A DNA stretch of 64,000 bases from Ministeria vibrans ATCC 50519 (GCA_943704425.1 CALSCP010002097.1:34908-98907), one strand, 5' to 3'; positions 1-12,508 are shown, numbered from the stretch's first letter. Notes: a model not told the origin generated them from the sequence alone. Numbers and translations are program-made.

Positions 1-1
1 A

Positions 2-373
2 CGTGACCCGCAACTGCTGGCATACGCTGAGACCGTCGCCGCCTACTACATTGCTAATGTGCCGTCAGACCTTGTGCCCAAATGGGACTTTGACGTGCCC
101 CCACCGGGTGACTATCGCGACACGAGTGCCGCCAGCATTACCGCAGCCGGCTTGTACGAGCTGGCACACTTTACGGGCAACAGCACCTACCGCACCATCG
201 CCGACTCGACACTTGTTAACCTATCGTCCGCCAAGTACACAAGCGCCCCGTCTGCGTCCATGGCCATCCTCAAGGAGAACGCTCACGACTGCCAGGACCC
301 TCTTTGCACCATTATTGAGTCCGACTATTACTATGTTGAAGCCCTCCAGCGCGTTCGTCGTCTCCAACAATAA
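2..373 (+). CDS. C-terminal part of a family GH88 unsaturated glycuronyl hydrolase
   Basis: This frame is open from the window edge to a TAA at 371-373, so only the last 123 or so codons are seen. The stretch reading PKWDFDVPPPGDYRDTSAA, followed by a Gly-Leu-Tyr-Glu-Leu-Ala helix, matches the late conserved core of GH88 hydrolases. These remove unsaturated uronic acids from pectin or glycosaminoglycan fragments. The fold is an alpha/alpha barrel; the catalytic Asp residues lie upstream of the window. No intron is needed in the visible part. The family call is from memory of the motif, and the N-terminus and any signal peptide cannot be judged. Confidence 0.75.
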   Translation, partial: RDPQLLAYAETVAAYYIANVPSDLVPKWDFDVPPPGDYRDTSAASITAAGLYELAHFTGNSTYRTIADSTLVNLSSAKYTSAPSASMAILKENAHDCQDPLCTIIESDYYYVEALQRVRRLQQ

Positions 374-540
374 ATGAAAAACAAACAAACAAATATGTCT
401 TCAAAATTGTGGAGGCAATAATAATTATATTATGTAAATTATTGTATTTATGTATGTATGTTGTATGTAGATGTGTGTGTATGTGTGTGTGTGTGTGTGT
501 GTCTGTTGGTTGTGCGCGTCAAACACGCAGGCTATCATCA

Positions 541-545
541 TCAAA

Positions 546-576
<31 letters not shown>

Positions 577-3500
577 GTCGTCGTCGTCGTCGTCGTCGTC
601 TTCGTCGTCATCATCATCATCATCGTCGTCGTCGCAAGCGGCAAATACACTGTCGCGCTTTGCGTCTGCGACTGCCTTGGCGTGTGTGTGTGCCACCTGA
701 CTTGACTTGCGCGGCACTCCCTGCGGCATCACCTGCCGCCCCCCCACATTGGAAATGCGGTCCACAATAACCGCCGCCGCCCTCCCGGAGTTGCTCTCCT
801 CAGCAGACGGCAGTCTTCTCAACGTTCCTCCTCCGCCACTGGGACCTGCTCCGCCGTTGCTCGCAACCGCACTGCTTCCAATCATTTGCGCAACTAGACG
901 ACACAAATGAATACAACAATAAATTAAAAAAAAAACAAAACACACACACACACACACGCACACAAAATACAACAAGAACATTATTATTATACTATTAATA
1001 CCATTCTGACTCGAGCGTTTCTGGCGCATACTCTGACGAATACGTTCTTGACGCTCGGCAGCATCGCCACGTCCGCGTCTGCTCTGGCGGTCGCGCGCAA
1101 AGGCATTGCCACTGCGCAGCGACGCAATGAGGTCGTCCATGACTCCCTCTTGGTCACCCTCGACGTCGAGGCTCAGGTTGCGCTGCCTCGCCTGCTCCTT
1201 CTGCTGCCGCTGTTCTCGCTCACGCTTGCGCTGTGCCTCCTTCTCCTTGCGCTCGCGTGCTTTGGCGTTGTCCATCACCGCTCCGTCAAGCGCATTGAAG
1301 AAGGTCTGGAACGTCCCAAAGAACTCGTCGGGCGCCATGGTCGCAGGGTTCTCGCCAAAAAAGCGCACCACACTGTCGTACTGCTTCATCATGCGCTCGT
1401 ACACACGCTCCAGCTCGCCAAAGTCTGTGCCGGCCTTGTCAACAAACTCGGCGAGCGCCTCGACAAAGCGATCGCCCTCGGGCAGTCCCTGGGAAGTCGC
1501 CTCGGTGATGCTGCGCTTCATCGTCACAACGCCCTTGCGCAGCTCGGCCATGTCTGCCTGCAGCGACGGCAGCGACGAGCGCGCCGCCTGCTTGACGCTA
1601 CGCAACTCGTTCGTCGTCGTCAGCAACTCGCGCTCCTTGTCCTCACAAAACTGCGAGATAAAGTGTAACAGCGAACTGCGGTTGTCGGCCGTCTTGGTGT
1701 TGGCCAGTTTGGTCAGATGCTCAATCTTGAAACCGCGTGCGCCCGCATTGCGACTGCCCGTGTTCATGTAGTTGCCCAGCAGCAGCACGAGCTCGAGCAG
1801 ACGCTCCAGCTTCTTGCTCCCCTTCACGTCTACCGACGCAGCCAGCACTGCCCGGATCTCGGGTTTTACTTCACGCACCATCTCGGCAAAACGCTTCTTG
1901 AACAGCAGATGCGACAAACGCTCGTCAAGCCGCGGCACCGACACTAGAGCCAACGCAAACTGATCCACCTTGGTCAGTGCCGACGGGTTGTCGGCATGCT
2001 CCCGCAGCTTCTCCTCCTCCTCCTTTGACGGTCGGTACTTCAAAAAGTTGTCCAGTGACTGTTCCGTAAACTTGTCTTCCTCCATCGCAATCAGTTGGTC
2101 GCGCATCACCTGCCAATCAACAACAGCACCCAAAGTTGAAAAAAAAAAACAAAAAAAAACATAAGCAACCCGTGACACGATAAAACTTATAGTAAATGCT
2201 GATGATAATAATATTATTATTATGGGTACCGTCGGTTCGGCTTTGAGTCGCTGAAGCAGAATGGACAGGTTGTGGCTCTTCTTGCCCTCGAGACAGGAGA
2301 TACCCTTATTCTTGGCCTTGGCAAGCGCTCCGCTGGCGCCCCCTTCGCCCGACGCAATGTCTGCGCCCGAAGGCTTGGCGCCAAACTGTCGCTGCAGCTC
2401 GAGAAAGTCAATGGAGTCCTCAAAGCGGTTGACGTCTGCCTTGGCCCACACCGTGTCGACAATCTTGGACTCGTTGAATTTGACCCAGTTGAGACGTTTC
2501 ATGGGCACTGCCGGAGTGTGCTTGAGCTCGGGACCCGTCGGACCCGCGGCATTGAACATGCCAAAGACGGGTGGTGGTGGCGGAGCGCCCGGTGGTGGTG
2601 GAGCGTCGGGCACGTCACCCATGGGCGGTGCTGGCGGTGGGGGAGGTGGCGGAGCACCGCCCAATGAGGTACGCGAGGCACGGTTACTTAACACGGAAGT
2701 GTCGGCTGCGCCACCGACACCTGTACCGTCACCCGAACCGCCCGAGCCATCGCCCGTACCCACACCACGCTGTCTCATTTCGTCCATCTGCTGACGCAAC
2801 TCGGCAATCGTCTCTTGCGCCTCCTCAATGGCAAGGTGTGCCTCCTCAAGCTCCGTGTTGAGCTTGAGTTCGCGATCTGTCTTCTCCTGCACGGTCTGAG
2901 CCAGGTCGGTCTCGAGGTCGCCAATGCGCATCTGTGCACTCGCAAGCTTGTCCTGTAGATTGAACTGAACCAACAGACGATCGACGTCCATGGTGAAGTG
3001 CCCCCGAAAGTCCGGGTCGACGCCGTTGCGCTGGAGAATAATCTGCGTGACGGCCTCGTCGATGAGACGAAAGTAGTGCTTGCGGGCGGCGTAGTCGTCA
3101 CGGATGAGCATGAGGTGCTGCAGGATGGAGAGCAGGTGCAATTCTGAGCTCGTACCGCCCACGACGTTTTTCAACAGCATAAAAATCTCCTGTGGGTCTG
3201 TGATCTCCATTTGGATCTTCTCAAAGCGGTCGAGAAGCTCGCTGTAGTCGTGACGCGTCTCGTGCTCAAACACGTCAAGTTGGACGTGCAGTGCGTCGTT
3301 GCCCGTCTGACGCAATGAACCGAGAATGTCGCCGAGACCTAACAGGAGCACTTCGTTGCGCAAGTGCAGACGGAACTCAAGGTCACCGGGACTGTTGACG
3401 AGCGCATTGATGAAGGTGACGCACGCAACCTGCAACGTCACCTTGGTCGCCTGGCTGAGGATGTCGACGAGGGAGGCGAGACGCGTGTCCGATTCGCCAC

Positions 3501-4310
3501 GCGCATTGCCTAGCTGTGTCATGGCTTCGAGGACCATGCGATGACCATCGGGCGGCACGAGACAAACGGCAGCAAGCAACTCGAGCACCATGATGACCGT
3601 CTTTTCCTCGCCTGTCACAATGGCGCGCGCGACGTACATGAGCGTGCCGCTGTTTTGAATCACGTCGAGCAGACCGTGCTTGTTGTTCATGTAGGCCGCG
3701 AGCGACGCCACACACTCGTGCTGAATGGTCTGTTCCAGTTTCTCGTTGTGACGCGGTCGCTCGACGTCTGCGTCTCGCAGCACCTTCATGAGCGTGCTCA
3801 TGCCTTTGATCGACTTGAACTGCTTCACCCACGAGATGGGCTGAGCCTTGAGCGACACCTTGAGGCGCGTGAGCACGTTGGGCAACAGTTTTGGAGCGCG
3901 GATCATTTGAACCTCCTTGAGGCATGTTTCAGGACTGTCCCAGTCTTTGGAGTCGTGTTTCTACAAATTTATTCAAGGAAATAATAATACGCGATGGTAA
4001 ACATTCGAGTTTGGCGTGTGTCATGAATGCACATCTGGCTACTTCGGTACCTCCTCCTTTTTTCGGTGAACGCACAACATGGTCCACTTCTTGGCCATTT
4101 CCTGTTCGAGCATGGGCGCTCGCTTGTCCGGCGGAATGTTCATTTCGTCCATGAGCGAAATAAACTGTTCGTTGAGCTGAGTCTCCGTCATGTCTGTCGG
4201 CATCGGCTTGATCTCCACCGACATGTGCGACTGGCCCATCAGCGACGACGAGGACACGTCGTACTTGGACTCTTTCTTCTTTCGAAACATCATTTTCGAC
4301 TGTGGTCGTA

Positions 4311-4344
<34 letters not shown>

Positions 4345-4821
4345 CGAGAGAAGAAGATGGTTCGTCAGCGAACATTGCAAAATCGAGCGTTAGACGGAGA
4401 AGTGGCAGCCTGGAGAGGGCGTGAATGTATAGTTCGTGCACACTACTTGAGATTGCATCGGAGGAAGAGGCAATTGAAAGAGGCAGTGCAGAGAACGGTG
4501 AAGATGTGGTTTAAAAAAAAAAAAAAAAACTTTTTTTTGTTGTGACGACAGGAACACATTTCGACTTATTTTCTTGTTGGTGAGGATAGAAGAGAAGAGA
4601 AGGGTTGCGAATGGGGAACGACGGAGGCAAATGTGAACTGGCGAGTTGAACTTTTCAAATCGAGCAAAATAGAGCATCAAGGGGGGACAGCGAGGGGGGC
4701 TGAGGCGCACATGGGAGATGGAGGACGCGGATGGAGCGGGAGGGGTGGTGGTGGGGCGGATCGAGGCGGTTGCGGGCGAGGGATTCGTGTTGAGGTGATA
4801 CGGTGCGCATTTACTTACCAT
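541..4821 (-). CDS. Diaphanous-related formin (GBD-FH3-FH1-FH2-DAD)
   Basis: This is an actin nucleator and elongation factor controlled by Rho GTPases. Exons: 4821 (end of a leader exon), 4299-4051, 3915-2230, 2109-1002, 893-541. Coding order: GTPase-binding/FH3 armadillo region (about 4250-3100), coiled coil (about 2950-2770), proline-rich FH1 (about 2700-2560), FH2 (about 2500-1200), and a DAD autoinhibitory helix MDDLIASLRSG plus basic tail near 1140-1085. The start ATG (4821-4819) directly abuts a strong donor (GTAAGTAA). Splicing to 4299 gives M-S-K-M-M-F in frame, but an in-frame ATG at 4884 is also possible. Two introns lack stops in one frame, so a naive ORF wrongly spans 541-3906. 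The tail after the DAD ends in about 30 Asp encoded by a GAY repeat. GBD plus DAD predict an autoinhibited, Rho-activated formin. Confidence 0.93.
545..640. repeat. ATC/GTC trinucleotide repeat coding the formin poly-Asp tail
   Basis: An uninterrupted run of CAT and CGT triplets on the plus strand, read on the minus strand as GAY codons, gives an Asp-only C-terminus (one Glu interruption) before the formin stop at 541-543. A TG-rich tract lies just downstream at about 470-505. Confidence 0.9.
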
Positions 4822-5304
4822 GGTGATTGGCACAACCTTCCCGAAGCGGGGCTCGCGGCAGTCGGGTGCTGCGAGGCAGTACACAGAGACAAGCGCAGAA
4901 AAGGCGAGAGCCCGTGAGGGTCTGAGGGATCAATGACAAGTTTGAGTGATAAGTGATTTCAGATTTGACTCTGAAATGAAATGGATTTGAGTGAGTTGAC
5001 ACTTGACAGTCTGAGTGAAGTATCTGAACTCTCTTTTAATTATGCTGACTCAACGCTATACGTTTGGTCCCCTGTGCGATTCGTCTGTATATACGCTTTG
5101 GACCGCTGTAAATGATAAAAGCAATCCTACTTCTAATGTCGAATCAAGGGAACGACGAGCCAGAAGCGCAGTAGGGCGCTTGTTCATACTGTTATTTTCT
5201 GTCAATTGGAACAGACGACACAATCGCACACAATATCGATTTGTGTATGTTCCAACGTACTATATATATACAATAGATACCGCCGCCACTGGCTGTTTAC
5301 AGAG

Positions 5305-6484
5305 TCAGACGCTGGACTCGCGTGCGGCGGCAAGACGAGCGCGCTGGCAAGCAATGGCACGGTCCAGAGTGGCCAGGCGCGCCCGGTTCGCTGCAATGCG
5401 CTCTTCAAGCACTCGTGCAATGAGACCGTGGACCTTTTGAAGCATCGTTGTGAGCGCAGACACTGCGACACACACACACATATAGAGGAGTGTGTGATGT
5501 TAGAAAGCGACAAGTAAGGCTGTCTCGAAATCGGTTACCAAAGACAAGGCCATTCTGAAATGCGACAATGCTTGTGTCGGGGTTTTCTGCGTCCAGAGAG
5601 TGGCGTGAGGCGAGGAAAAGCGCGCGTTCCTCGTTTACAAGTGCCTGCAGCAGCTGTGTCAGTGCTGTGGGCTGGAAAAGACTGTCGCGCGCACTGCTGT
5701 CGAATATTTCTAATGGAATTTGAACGGCCTCGTAGCTAACAGAGAAAGAAAAGGAAGCAAAGCAGAAAGGCGTCGCGTATACGCGAGTACGTGTGTGCAA
5801 AAGTGAATGTGTGAGTGAGTGAGATGCAAAACAACGTTCGAGTTTGTACCCGCCAGCGTCGCATTGTTTCGCTTGAAAGCACGTTACATAAACATGTTCC
5901 ATCTACGTAGGGAGGCGGATAAGCGCAATGTGTTCCTTTTATCACGTTATTCTCTCCCTGCCTTTATCTCTTACCAGGGAGGGCTCGCTGCGAAACACGG
6001 AGAAAATGAGACCACAAAAGGTATGATCGAGCATCTGCTGCTGAGCCTGTGTGAGTGCGTCTGCGACGGCAAAAGACGTGTTTGAAAAGAGCGCTCTGGT
6101 CTCAATCGACGACCTACCAACATGCGAAGGCCATACGGTGAGCTTGGGGTGGGAATGGTACCAGCCGACGACGCGCGTCGCAAGGCCCGTCGTCTGCTCC
6201 AGCTCCTCCATTTCGCCAACGACGCTCGTCAGCACCTCCGCGGGGATTTCTACGCGGTCGCACTTGCGGTCACTTCGTTCAAACACCCTAATCGAGTAGA
6301 TGCGCACTTCGTTGTCGCTCTACAGTCGCGCAGAAGAGTGTCGGGTCGAGAATAAGCGATTTCACATCAAGTCACATACCACAGTTCCAATTAAACAACC
6401 CATAATCTCCTCCTTATTCGTCGTCTGCGCATGGGTAAAACACAGCTCCAGTGCCGAAGCTGACAGCAAGGCGCGCTCCAGCAT
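5305..6484 (-). CDS. BRCC3: BRCC36-type JAMM deubiquitinase
   Basis: This is a Lys63-specific zinc metalloprotease of the BRISC and BRCA1-A complexes. Six exons: 6484-6380, 6319-6118, 6060-5975, 5902-5850, 5735-5539, 5462-5305, with all phases matching. Exon 1 gives the KEEIMG segment carrying the catalytic Glu. Exon 2 gives GWYHSHP...VWPSHV with the two zinc His. The zinc Asp is rebuilt across the 6117-6061 intron (g|ac). This intron is open in frame, so an unspliced ORF seems to have Gly instead of Asp. The last exon is a coiled coil (MLQKVHGLIARVLEERI), matching the family's C-terminal KIAA0157/Abraxas dimerisation helix. It reads away from the divergent gene at 6778. Confidence 0.92.
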
Positions 6485-6777
6485 AGTAAATAATTTGAGT
6501 ACGTTCGAAGTGGTTCGAAATTCGAATCATAAGGTATAAGAGTTAGTTAGCATCTTGCAAATATCGTCAATAGCGTCACTATCATTTATCGCGACTACCG
6601 TCTTCGACTCTCTTTGACTAACTAACAAGTTAGCGTTGGGATCACGTACTTAAGGCGTTTTACTGTTCGACCGAATAAGAATTAATAATAATAATTATTA
6701 TTATTATTATAATTGTGATAATATTATTATAATAATATTATCATATTCAATAAAATATTTTTAAGTCTTTCCACTCT
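6485..6777. promoter_or_regulatory. Shared promoter region between BRCC36 and NCOA5-like gene
   Basis: This is a 293-base space between two divergent start codons. The right half is almost pure A/T with ATT/AAT runs that can form hairpins (about 6680-6740). No recognisable TATA box or factor site was identified; the regulatory role is inferred from position only. Confidence 0.4.
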
Positions 6778-8783
6778 ATGAGCTCTGAGGTCGAACAGGA
6801 AGTTGCGACTCAGGAAGTTGTGACTAGCGCTGAAGCGGTGAGTGGCGACGCTGCGGTCGCAATGGACTCGGGAGAGCCGACTGCAAACAATGAAGCGTGT
6901 GGCGTCGATTCACAATCGCAAGCGCCTGAGGTGTCAGTTTCGCACGTTCATCCAGTGCACGCCCTCCAAGAGCCTGTGCCGAGCGTGGCGTCGGCACAGG
7001 GTGGTGAGAATGCCGTGCGGGAGAGTGGGGCTGAAGAAAACGATGCCACGCCGTCGACGTCGGGTCACGAAAAAAATGCTGCCACTGAAGCTCCAAGCAC
7101 CAGTGAGCCCCAAGCTGCCGGTAGTAGTGATGCGCTCGTGTCTGGCGCGAGCGAGGAGACCGGGGCCGCTGTGGAAACGGCTGCTGTGGAGGGAGCGGTC
7201 GTTGTTCCCGAATCGCATTTGGGCGCGTCGCGCCGATCGCGCTCACCGTCGTTGTCACGAAGCAGCAAAGAGAAGGAGAAGGAAGGTAGAGGTGATGCTG
7301 AACATCATGGGCATCACAGCAGCAAAGACCGCGAACATGAGCGAGAGAAGGACAAAGACAGGGCGCGTCCGCCCTCGTCGTCCTTATCGTCGTCACGTCG
7401 CCGATCTCGCTCCCGTTCGCCACCGAGTCGTGGCCGATCGTCGTCGTCGCGTCGTCGCAGCCGAAGTCGAAGTCCTCCCTCGTCACGTCGTAGTGGATCG
7501 TCACGACGCGATCGTGATCGCTCTCCGCCTCGGGTGGGCGCCGCGCGTTTTCGCTCTCTTCCCGAAGCTTGTCGTGTGTTCATTGGAAATCTCGCACCCC
7601 AGTCGGTCACCACCCCCGAAGTACGGGCACGCTTTGAGAAATACGGGCGTGTGCTGGAGGTGGCGTTGCATGATCGATTCTGCTTTGTGCAATTCGACAC
7701 GGTCGAGAGTGCGCAAGAGGCAATTCTCCACGAAAAGGGCACTCAGCTAGGCAACCGCACCATCGATGTGAGTATTGCAGGGGCACCGGGCACAGTGCGA
7801 CGTGGACCCCCAGTGACGGCGACCACCGGTCCTCCACAGCCAGGAGCGGCGATTCCCTACGGGGCCCATAGTGCTGCGTCATCGTACGGTCGTCACCAGC
7901 CTCAGTCAGTGCCACAGCAACACCACAACCCGTACCAACAGCAAGGCACAGGGGCGCCCCCAAACCGTCATGGTGGGCCCTCTGCCCCTGTGCCTGTTGC
8001 CATGCCTCCACCGGCGCCATCGAGTGCCGTTGCAGCGCCGGCCGACCTCAAAATCATCGTCAAAACACGCGACCAGATTAGCTATGCCGAGCAAATTGCA
8101 ACGAGTGTCGTGCGTGAAGTACGTCTTGAAATTGACATTATGGTGCTAGACAGTCTTCCGGTGCGCGAGGCGACGACGCGTGCCCGTCGCGAAGGGGTGG
8201 GACTTCTTGCTGTCGTGTACCCCAACGACAATGTTCGTGGCGTCGTCACCGTCCATGTCTTTCATCGCACTCCTCCCGCCGGTAAGGGACCCATGCGCAC
8301 CAGGCGAACCAATTAATTTTGTATTTTGTGGTTATTTGTAGAGTTTTCCAATGTGCCCATTGTCGAGGCAGTGCGCATTATTGTAGGCGAGCACCAACGA
8401 GCGATGCAGTTGCGAGGCCAGCATGTCGTCCCTCCTGCTGCGACCGCTGCGGCTCCTATTGGCGCTCCCTATGCTCCCCAGCCGCCGTATCATCAAAATC
8501 CGCCTCCTCCGCCTCACCAGCAGCACCAACCGTCGTACGCCCCGCAGCAGACCGCTCAAACATCGTACTACCAGCAGCAGCAACAACAACCACCGCAGCA
8601 ACAGCAACAACAGCGGTACCCTCAGTCAGCGTACGGAGCTGCCGCTGCTGGTGCCGGTCCTACTGTTGCGCCGTCACAACCTCCTCCACCACAGGCTCAC
8701 TCGACGTACTCCGGTGCATTCCCAGGCTCTTCTGCATTGCAGGAGCAAGAGGCAGCTGTGCAAGCCAAGATCATGACTCTACT

Positions 8784-8814
<31 letters not shown>

Positions 8815-9012
8815 CAACAACAACAACAGCAACAACCCAATCTGTATGGACGGCCTCCTGCCTCCAGCACTGCACCTGCTGCGTACGGCACCGCCTCTCA
8901 ACCGCCCTACTCTAACGCACCGGCCCAACAGCAACATTACCACCCCCAACAACACCAACCGCACCAACCACACCAGCAGCACCAGCAGCACCAACAACAC
9001 CACCCCCATCCT

Positions 9013-9050
<38 letters not shown>

Positions 9051-9204
9051 GCAGCACGCACAGCTACCGTCATCTCAACACGCCGCATCCGCGTCCATTC
9101 CCGTCGTCCCTTCAGCCATTGACCTCTCTCGTCCCGACATGAAACGCGCTCTCGACGAACTCCTTGCCAATCCTGCCCTTCTCAGTTCTCTCTCTCGTCG
9201 CTAA
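6778..9204 (+). CDS. SR-rich RRM protein with anticodon-binding-like domain (NCOA5-like)
   Basis: Two exons, 6778-8281 and 8342-9204, join in phase 1. Order: acidic/Ser-rich N-terminus; RS region (about 7225-7530, many RSRSRSPP repeats); an RRM at about 7575-7790 (RNP2 CRVFIGNL; RNP1-like FCFVQFDT); a Pro/Gln linker; a Rossmann-like anticodon-binding domain (about 8040-8400: LKIIVKTRDQISYAEQIA, GLLAVVYPND) that crosses the intron; then a Gln/Pro/His-rich tail with CAG/CAA repeats. RS + RRM + class II aaRS anticodon-like domain is the layout of nuclear receptor coactivator 5. A nuclear role in RNA processing or transcription coupling is inferred. The poly-Gln lengths are likely variable. Confidence 0.7.
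8780..8835. repeat. CAG/CAA poly-Gln repeat
   Basis: A coding glutamine run of about 18 codons in the tail of the NCOA5-like gene. A second run is at about 9015-9055. Mixed CAG and CAA codons suggest selection for Gln rather than pure recent slippage. Confidence 0.85.
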
Positions 9205-9362
9205 CCACCCGGAGAAAACAAAATATAGAAAAAAAAACTGATATAAAAATGAAAGGTTCCTATAATGTTACTAATGATATCTTTTGTTTGTACTACGCTC
9301 CATTTATTTTATTTCTCTGCCTATTCCGGTTCACTAAATTCATATTTTGCACTGTGTAATAG

Positions 9363-10795
9363 TTATTGATCTTTCTTGAGCTGGGGGTCGGTGGGAGTTT
9401 CGCCGGCAAAGGGATCGTTCTGGTCGTCGGTGGTGGCGAGCTTCCACATGAAGCGAGCAAAGACAAGGAAGACGACAAGACCGCCCAGGCCAATGTACGG
9501 ATGGTCCCGGTACATCTGCAGGAAGGGCTGGACGCCGTTGCGCATGCCCCGCAGCAGCGCTGCCATCACGCCTGTGCCTCCGCTGGCCTCTATCTTGCCT
9601 TCAACAACGTCAGTGACAAACGCCGTAATAGCGTCCGCTGTGACGGCCGTGTCGCGAGGTAGCGGCCAGTTTTCGCGCGTCGACGAGCGCCACACGACCA
9701 CGGTGGGTACGTCGTCCTCAGTCATGCCAAACTCACCGCGGTAAAAATTGGAGTAGTCGTTGATGTTGGCGACGACAAACTGAAAGTCGCGTGCCTCAGG
9801 CAGCACCGTGGCGCTCGCCTCCGTCACCTGGGTGGCCGCCTGACGCATGGCCAAGCCCAGTTCGCTGCCCAGGTCCGCACTCGACTGCACACCCATGACA
9901 AGTGTCTTACCCGAGTCCGCCAAAAATTGTCCATTTTGCGGTGTGAGCGGTGGACACAATGGCCAGCGTTCCAGTGCGAACCAATCGCTCAGCTGCGACG
10001 CGGCAAAAGCTCCGCCAAAAGGCTCAAACGACACCACACGGCCGTCTTTGCACGCCACCACCGCAACACCATTGCTGTTGGGTGCGGCCACCGTCACCGA
10101 CAGTTTAGCCAGCACCTCCTTGTTGTTCGTCTCATAAAAATCGACTAAGGAATAAAAAGTGTGAGGATAGGAGTCAACACGAGCGATGTGGCGATCAAGC
10201 ACTGCTTACCACCCATGAAGTTTGCTCGGGCGAGCTTGCGAAACTCGAGGGACACATTGGGTGGCACGCGTTTGCCACCCTTCTTCTTCTTGACGGGTTC
10301 GTCGGCAAGGGCGCTGGTGCTGTCGCTGTCGACGCGTGCGTGGACGAAGAAGACGGAGTGGGTCTTTTCCGCGGCGGCACGGATCTGTTCGAGTTGCGCG
10401 ACGCTCGTGATCGCCTTGACAGGCTCGCTTGTGGCACGGTGTACATACTCCTTGAGTTGCGGGAGCTTGCGATCGCCGCGGTAGTCTGGGAAGGCGACGC
10501 CGTCGTGGAAGAGCGTCAAAGTGGGGAATCCGCGAACCTTCTCGCACGCCGTGGGTGGCGACGATTGTGTACAGTCGACGCGCACCACCTTGACGCCTTG
10601 TACCTCGTGCGACAGTCTCTCCCACGTGGGCTCCAGCGTTTGGCAGTGGCCGCACCACGGCGCGAAAAACTTGACAAAGGTGTAGCCCTTGTTGACGGCA
10701 TCATCAAAGGTCTCGTCCGTCAGCAACGCCACTTCGCCGTAGGCCGTCGCCACTGCAAGTGCACCCAGAAAGGTAAGGGTTGTCGTCAAGCGCAT
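9363..10795 (-). CDS. Transmembrane thioredoxin / PDI-like protein (TMX3-like)
   Basis: Exons 10795-10210 and 10144-9363, phase 1. The start at 10795 gives a signal peptide (MRLTTTLTFLGALAVATAYG); an upstream in-frame ATG at 10858 would bury it. The first thioredoxin domain has the redox site FFAPWCGHCQTLEPTW (CGHC). It is followed by thioredoxin-like domains without a second CxxC, one transmembrane helix (YIGLGGLVVFLVFARFMW), and a tail ending KKDQ, a KKxx ER-retrieval signal. This layout is that of TMX3, an ER disulfide oxidoreductase. It converges on the NCOA5-like gene with 158 bases between stops. Confidence 0.85.
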
Positions 10796-11522
10796 CGCAA
10801 AGGTTAATTTTTGACTTTTACGATCGTTGATCAAAATTCCTCTCCATTGAAATTTCACATTTTGTTTCCCTTTTTTGTTGCATTTGGCTTGAGACTATAT
10901 CATCATGGTATGGAGAGGGTGACTGGCGCCTTGCGATTTGTCTTTTTTTCTGTCCTTTCGCGTCGATGTCATTGTGACTCTCCTGAAAAATCCCCAACAT
11001 CTTCCGCCTTGTGATGCGCATCAGATCGCGTCTTTGACGGGACCTCGTGTATTTCCGGGCGCGACTGCGGCAATGCTTGTCGCCTTGCGTGTGCCATGAT
11101 TTTTTTTTTTGCGTTTTTTGTATCAGTTGTTGAGTGCTCCTTGCGCTCACTCCCGCTCCTCGTGAGGGGCGTGTCGCCCTCTCGTTCTGAACCACTCACC
11201 TCTGCTCTGGCGCCCGGCCTGATCCGTGTGTTTTTTTTCCCTCTGTCATCCGCTCGTCAAAACGTTCCACTCTTTCTCTTTCGCTTTCTCTCTCTCTCTC
11301 TCTCTCTCGGTCTCTCCTCTCTCTCCTCTCCCTCTCTTTCTCTCTCTCTCTCTCTCTCTCGCCCCGCTTTGGGTTTCAGCGACGCGGCGTCGTCATCGCC
11401 CTCTCGACCACCCTACATGTCCCCCTGCCCCTTCCTTGCCCCCCTCCCCCCTCTCCTTGTCCGCTCCGAACGCACAACATTATTATTATTATTAATTTTT
11501 TTTTTTTTTACTTTTGATGAAA

Positions 11523-11563
<41 letters not shown>

Positions 11564-12508
11564 GCTCCTATTCAATGCACGCCACATGGCAGTAGCCCAG
11601 ACCGCTGCCAATTGCTACTTTGGTCCTTATTGTGACGTTGGAGCAGCAATCGCTTGCTTAACAGCGCGACACTATTTTTTTTTTTTTTTTTTTTTTTTTT
11701 GACACACACACAGTTCCCGCTTGCTCCACGCCGTATGGCCCCGTTCGCGTCTGCACCTTCCTCTCCCTGCTGTCTGCTGTCTTCTTGCACCACCAGACCT
11801 CCCTCTCGCTTGCGCTGAGTGTCTACTTTTTGAAGTGCCGAGAGTTAAAAAAAAAAAAAAAGCCTCGAGAAAAAAAACCGTAGAGGGAGCAACGCACGGC
11901 TTTGACGGTGTGTGCGACACACACGTGTGTGGATGGTGGTGGCGGGCGAGGCGTACCGCTTGAAGAGGCGTGTTTGGCGATAGAAAAGAAAAAAAAAAGG
12001 GCTTTTTGGAGCAAAGGGGAATCTCTCGTGTGCCGCCACTCCTCTCGTGGGGCACTGCTGTCTTTCGCACTCGTCTGCGAACCAGCGCACAGCCCCCCGG
12101 TGCGTCTCTGCACCGTACATGCCGGCCTAGGCGGCCGTGGATGTCCACGCGTGGTGAATTTCAAGACTCTTTTTTTTTTTTTTTTTTTGGTCTTGTCGTG
12201 ACTCTCTTTGGGCAGCGACAACACGTGCGTCGTCCACGGATCACCCACGATCTTCTAGCGCTTCGTCTCTTCCCGTTGTTCCTGCTCCGTCTGTTCCTTC
12301 CCATTTTGTACTATTTTTTATTGCTTTTTGGCTCTCCTCTTGTGTTCAATCGCACGGGCTACCATCACGCACTCCGCACTGCACACGCCTCTCTTATCCA
12401 CCCCTCCCTCACGCTCCTTCTATCCATGATTCATGGACTCGTCGTCGTATTTTTTGTCTCATCTCGTTCTGACTTATGTATCTTTGCGTCTTCTCCTTCT
12501 CTCCAGCA
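10796..12508. other. Long divergent intergenic region, pyrimidine-rich leader of eS4
   Basis: No gene is supportable here on either strand. The plus strand is dominated by T runs (e.g. 11676-11700, 12172-12188) and CT repeats (11288-11360, 11525-11555). Open frames in it are compositional. A likely 3' splice site (CTCCAG) lies three bases upstream of the eS4 ATG, so part of the region is probably a 5'-UTR intron plus promoter of the ribosomal protein gene. An origin of replication or ncRNA cannot be excluded. Confidence 0.45.

Noticed and set aside
409-770. Open frames reading poly-Ser, poly-His/Arg or poly-Ile on the plus strand
   Set aside because: They are antisense shadows of the GAY repeat encoding the formin's poly-Asp tail and of TG repeats.
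6060-6120. Apparent loss of the zinc-binding Asp in BRCC36 (SHVG instead of SHVD)
   Set aside because: A short intron (6117-6061) is open in frame; splicing g|ac restores Asp and the following family sequence.
11096-11700. Long plus-strand ORFs rich in Leu/Ser/Phe in the region before eS4
   Set aside because: They follow CT and T repeats, have no domain features, and lie in the promoter/UTR of a ribosomal protein gene.
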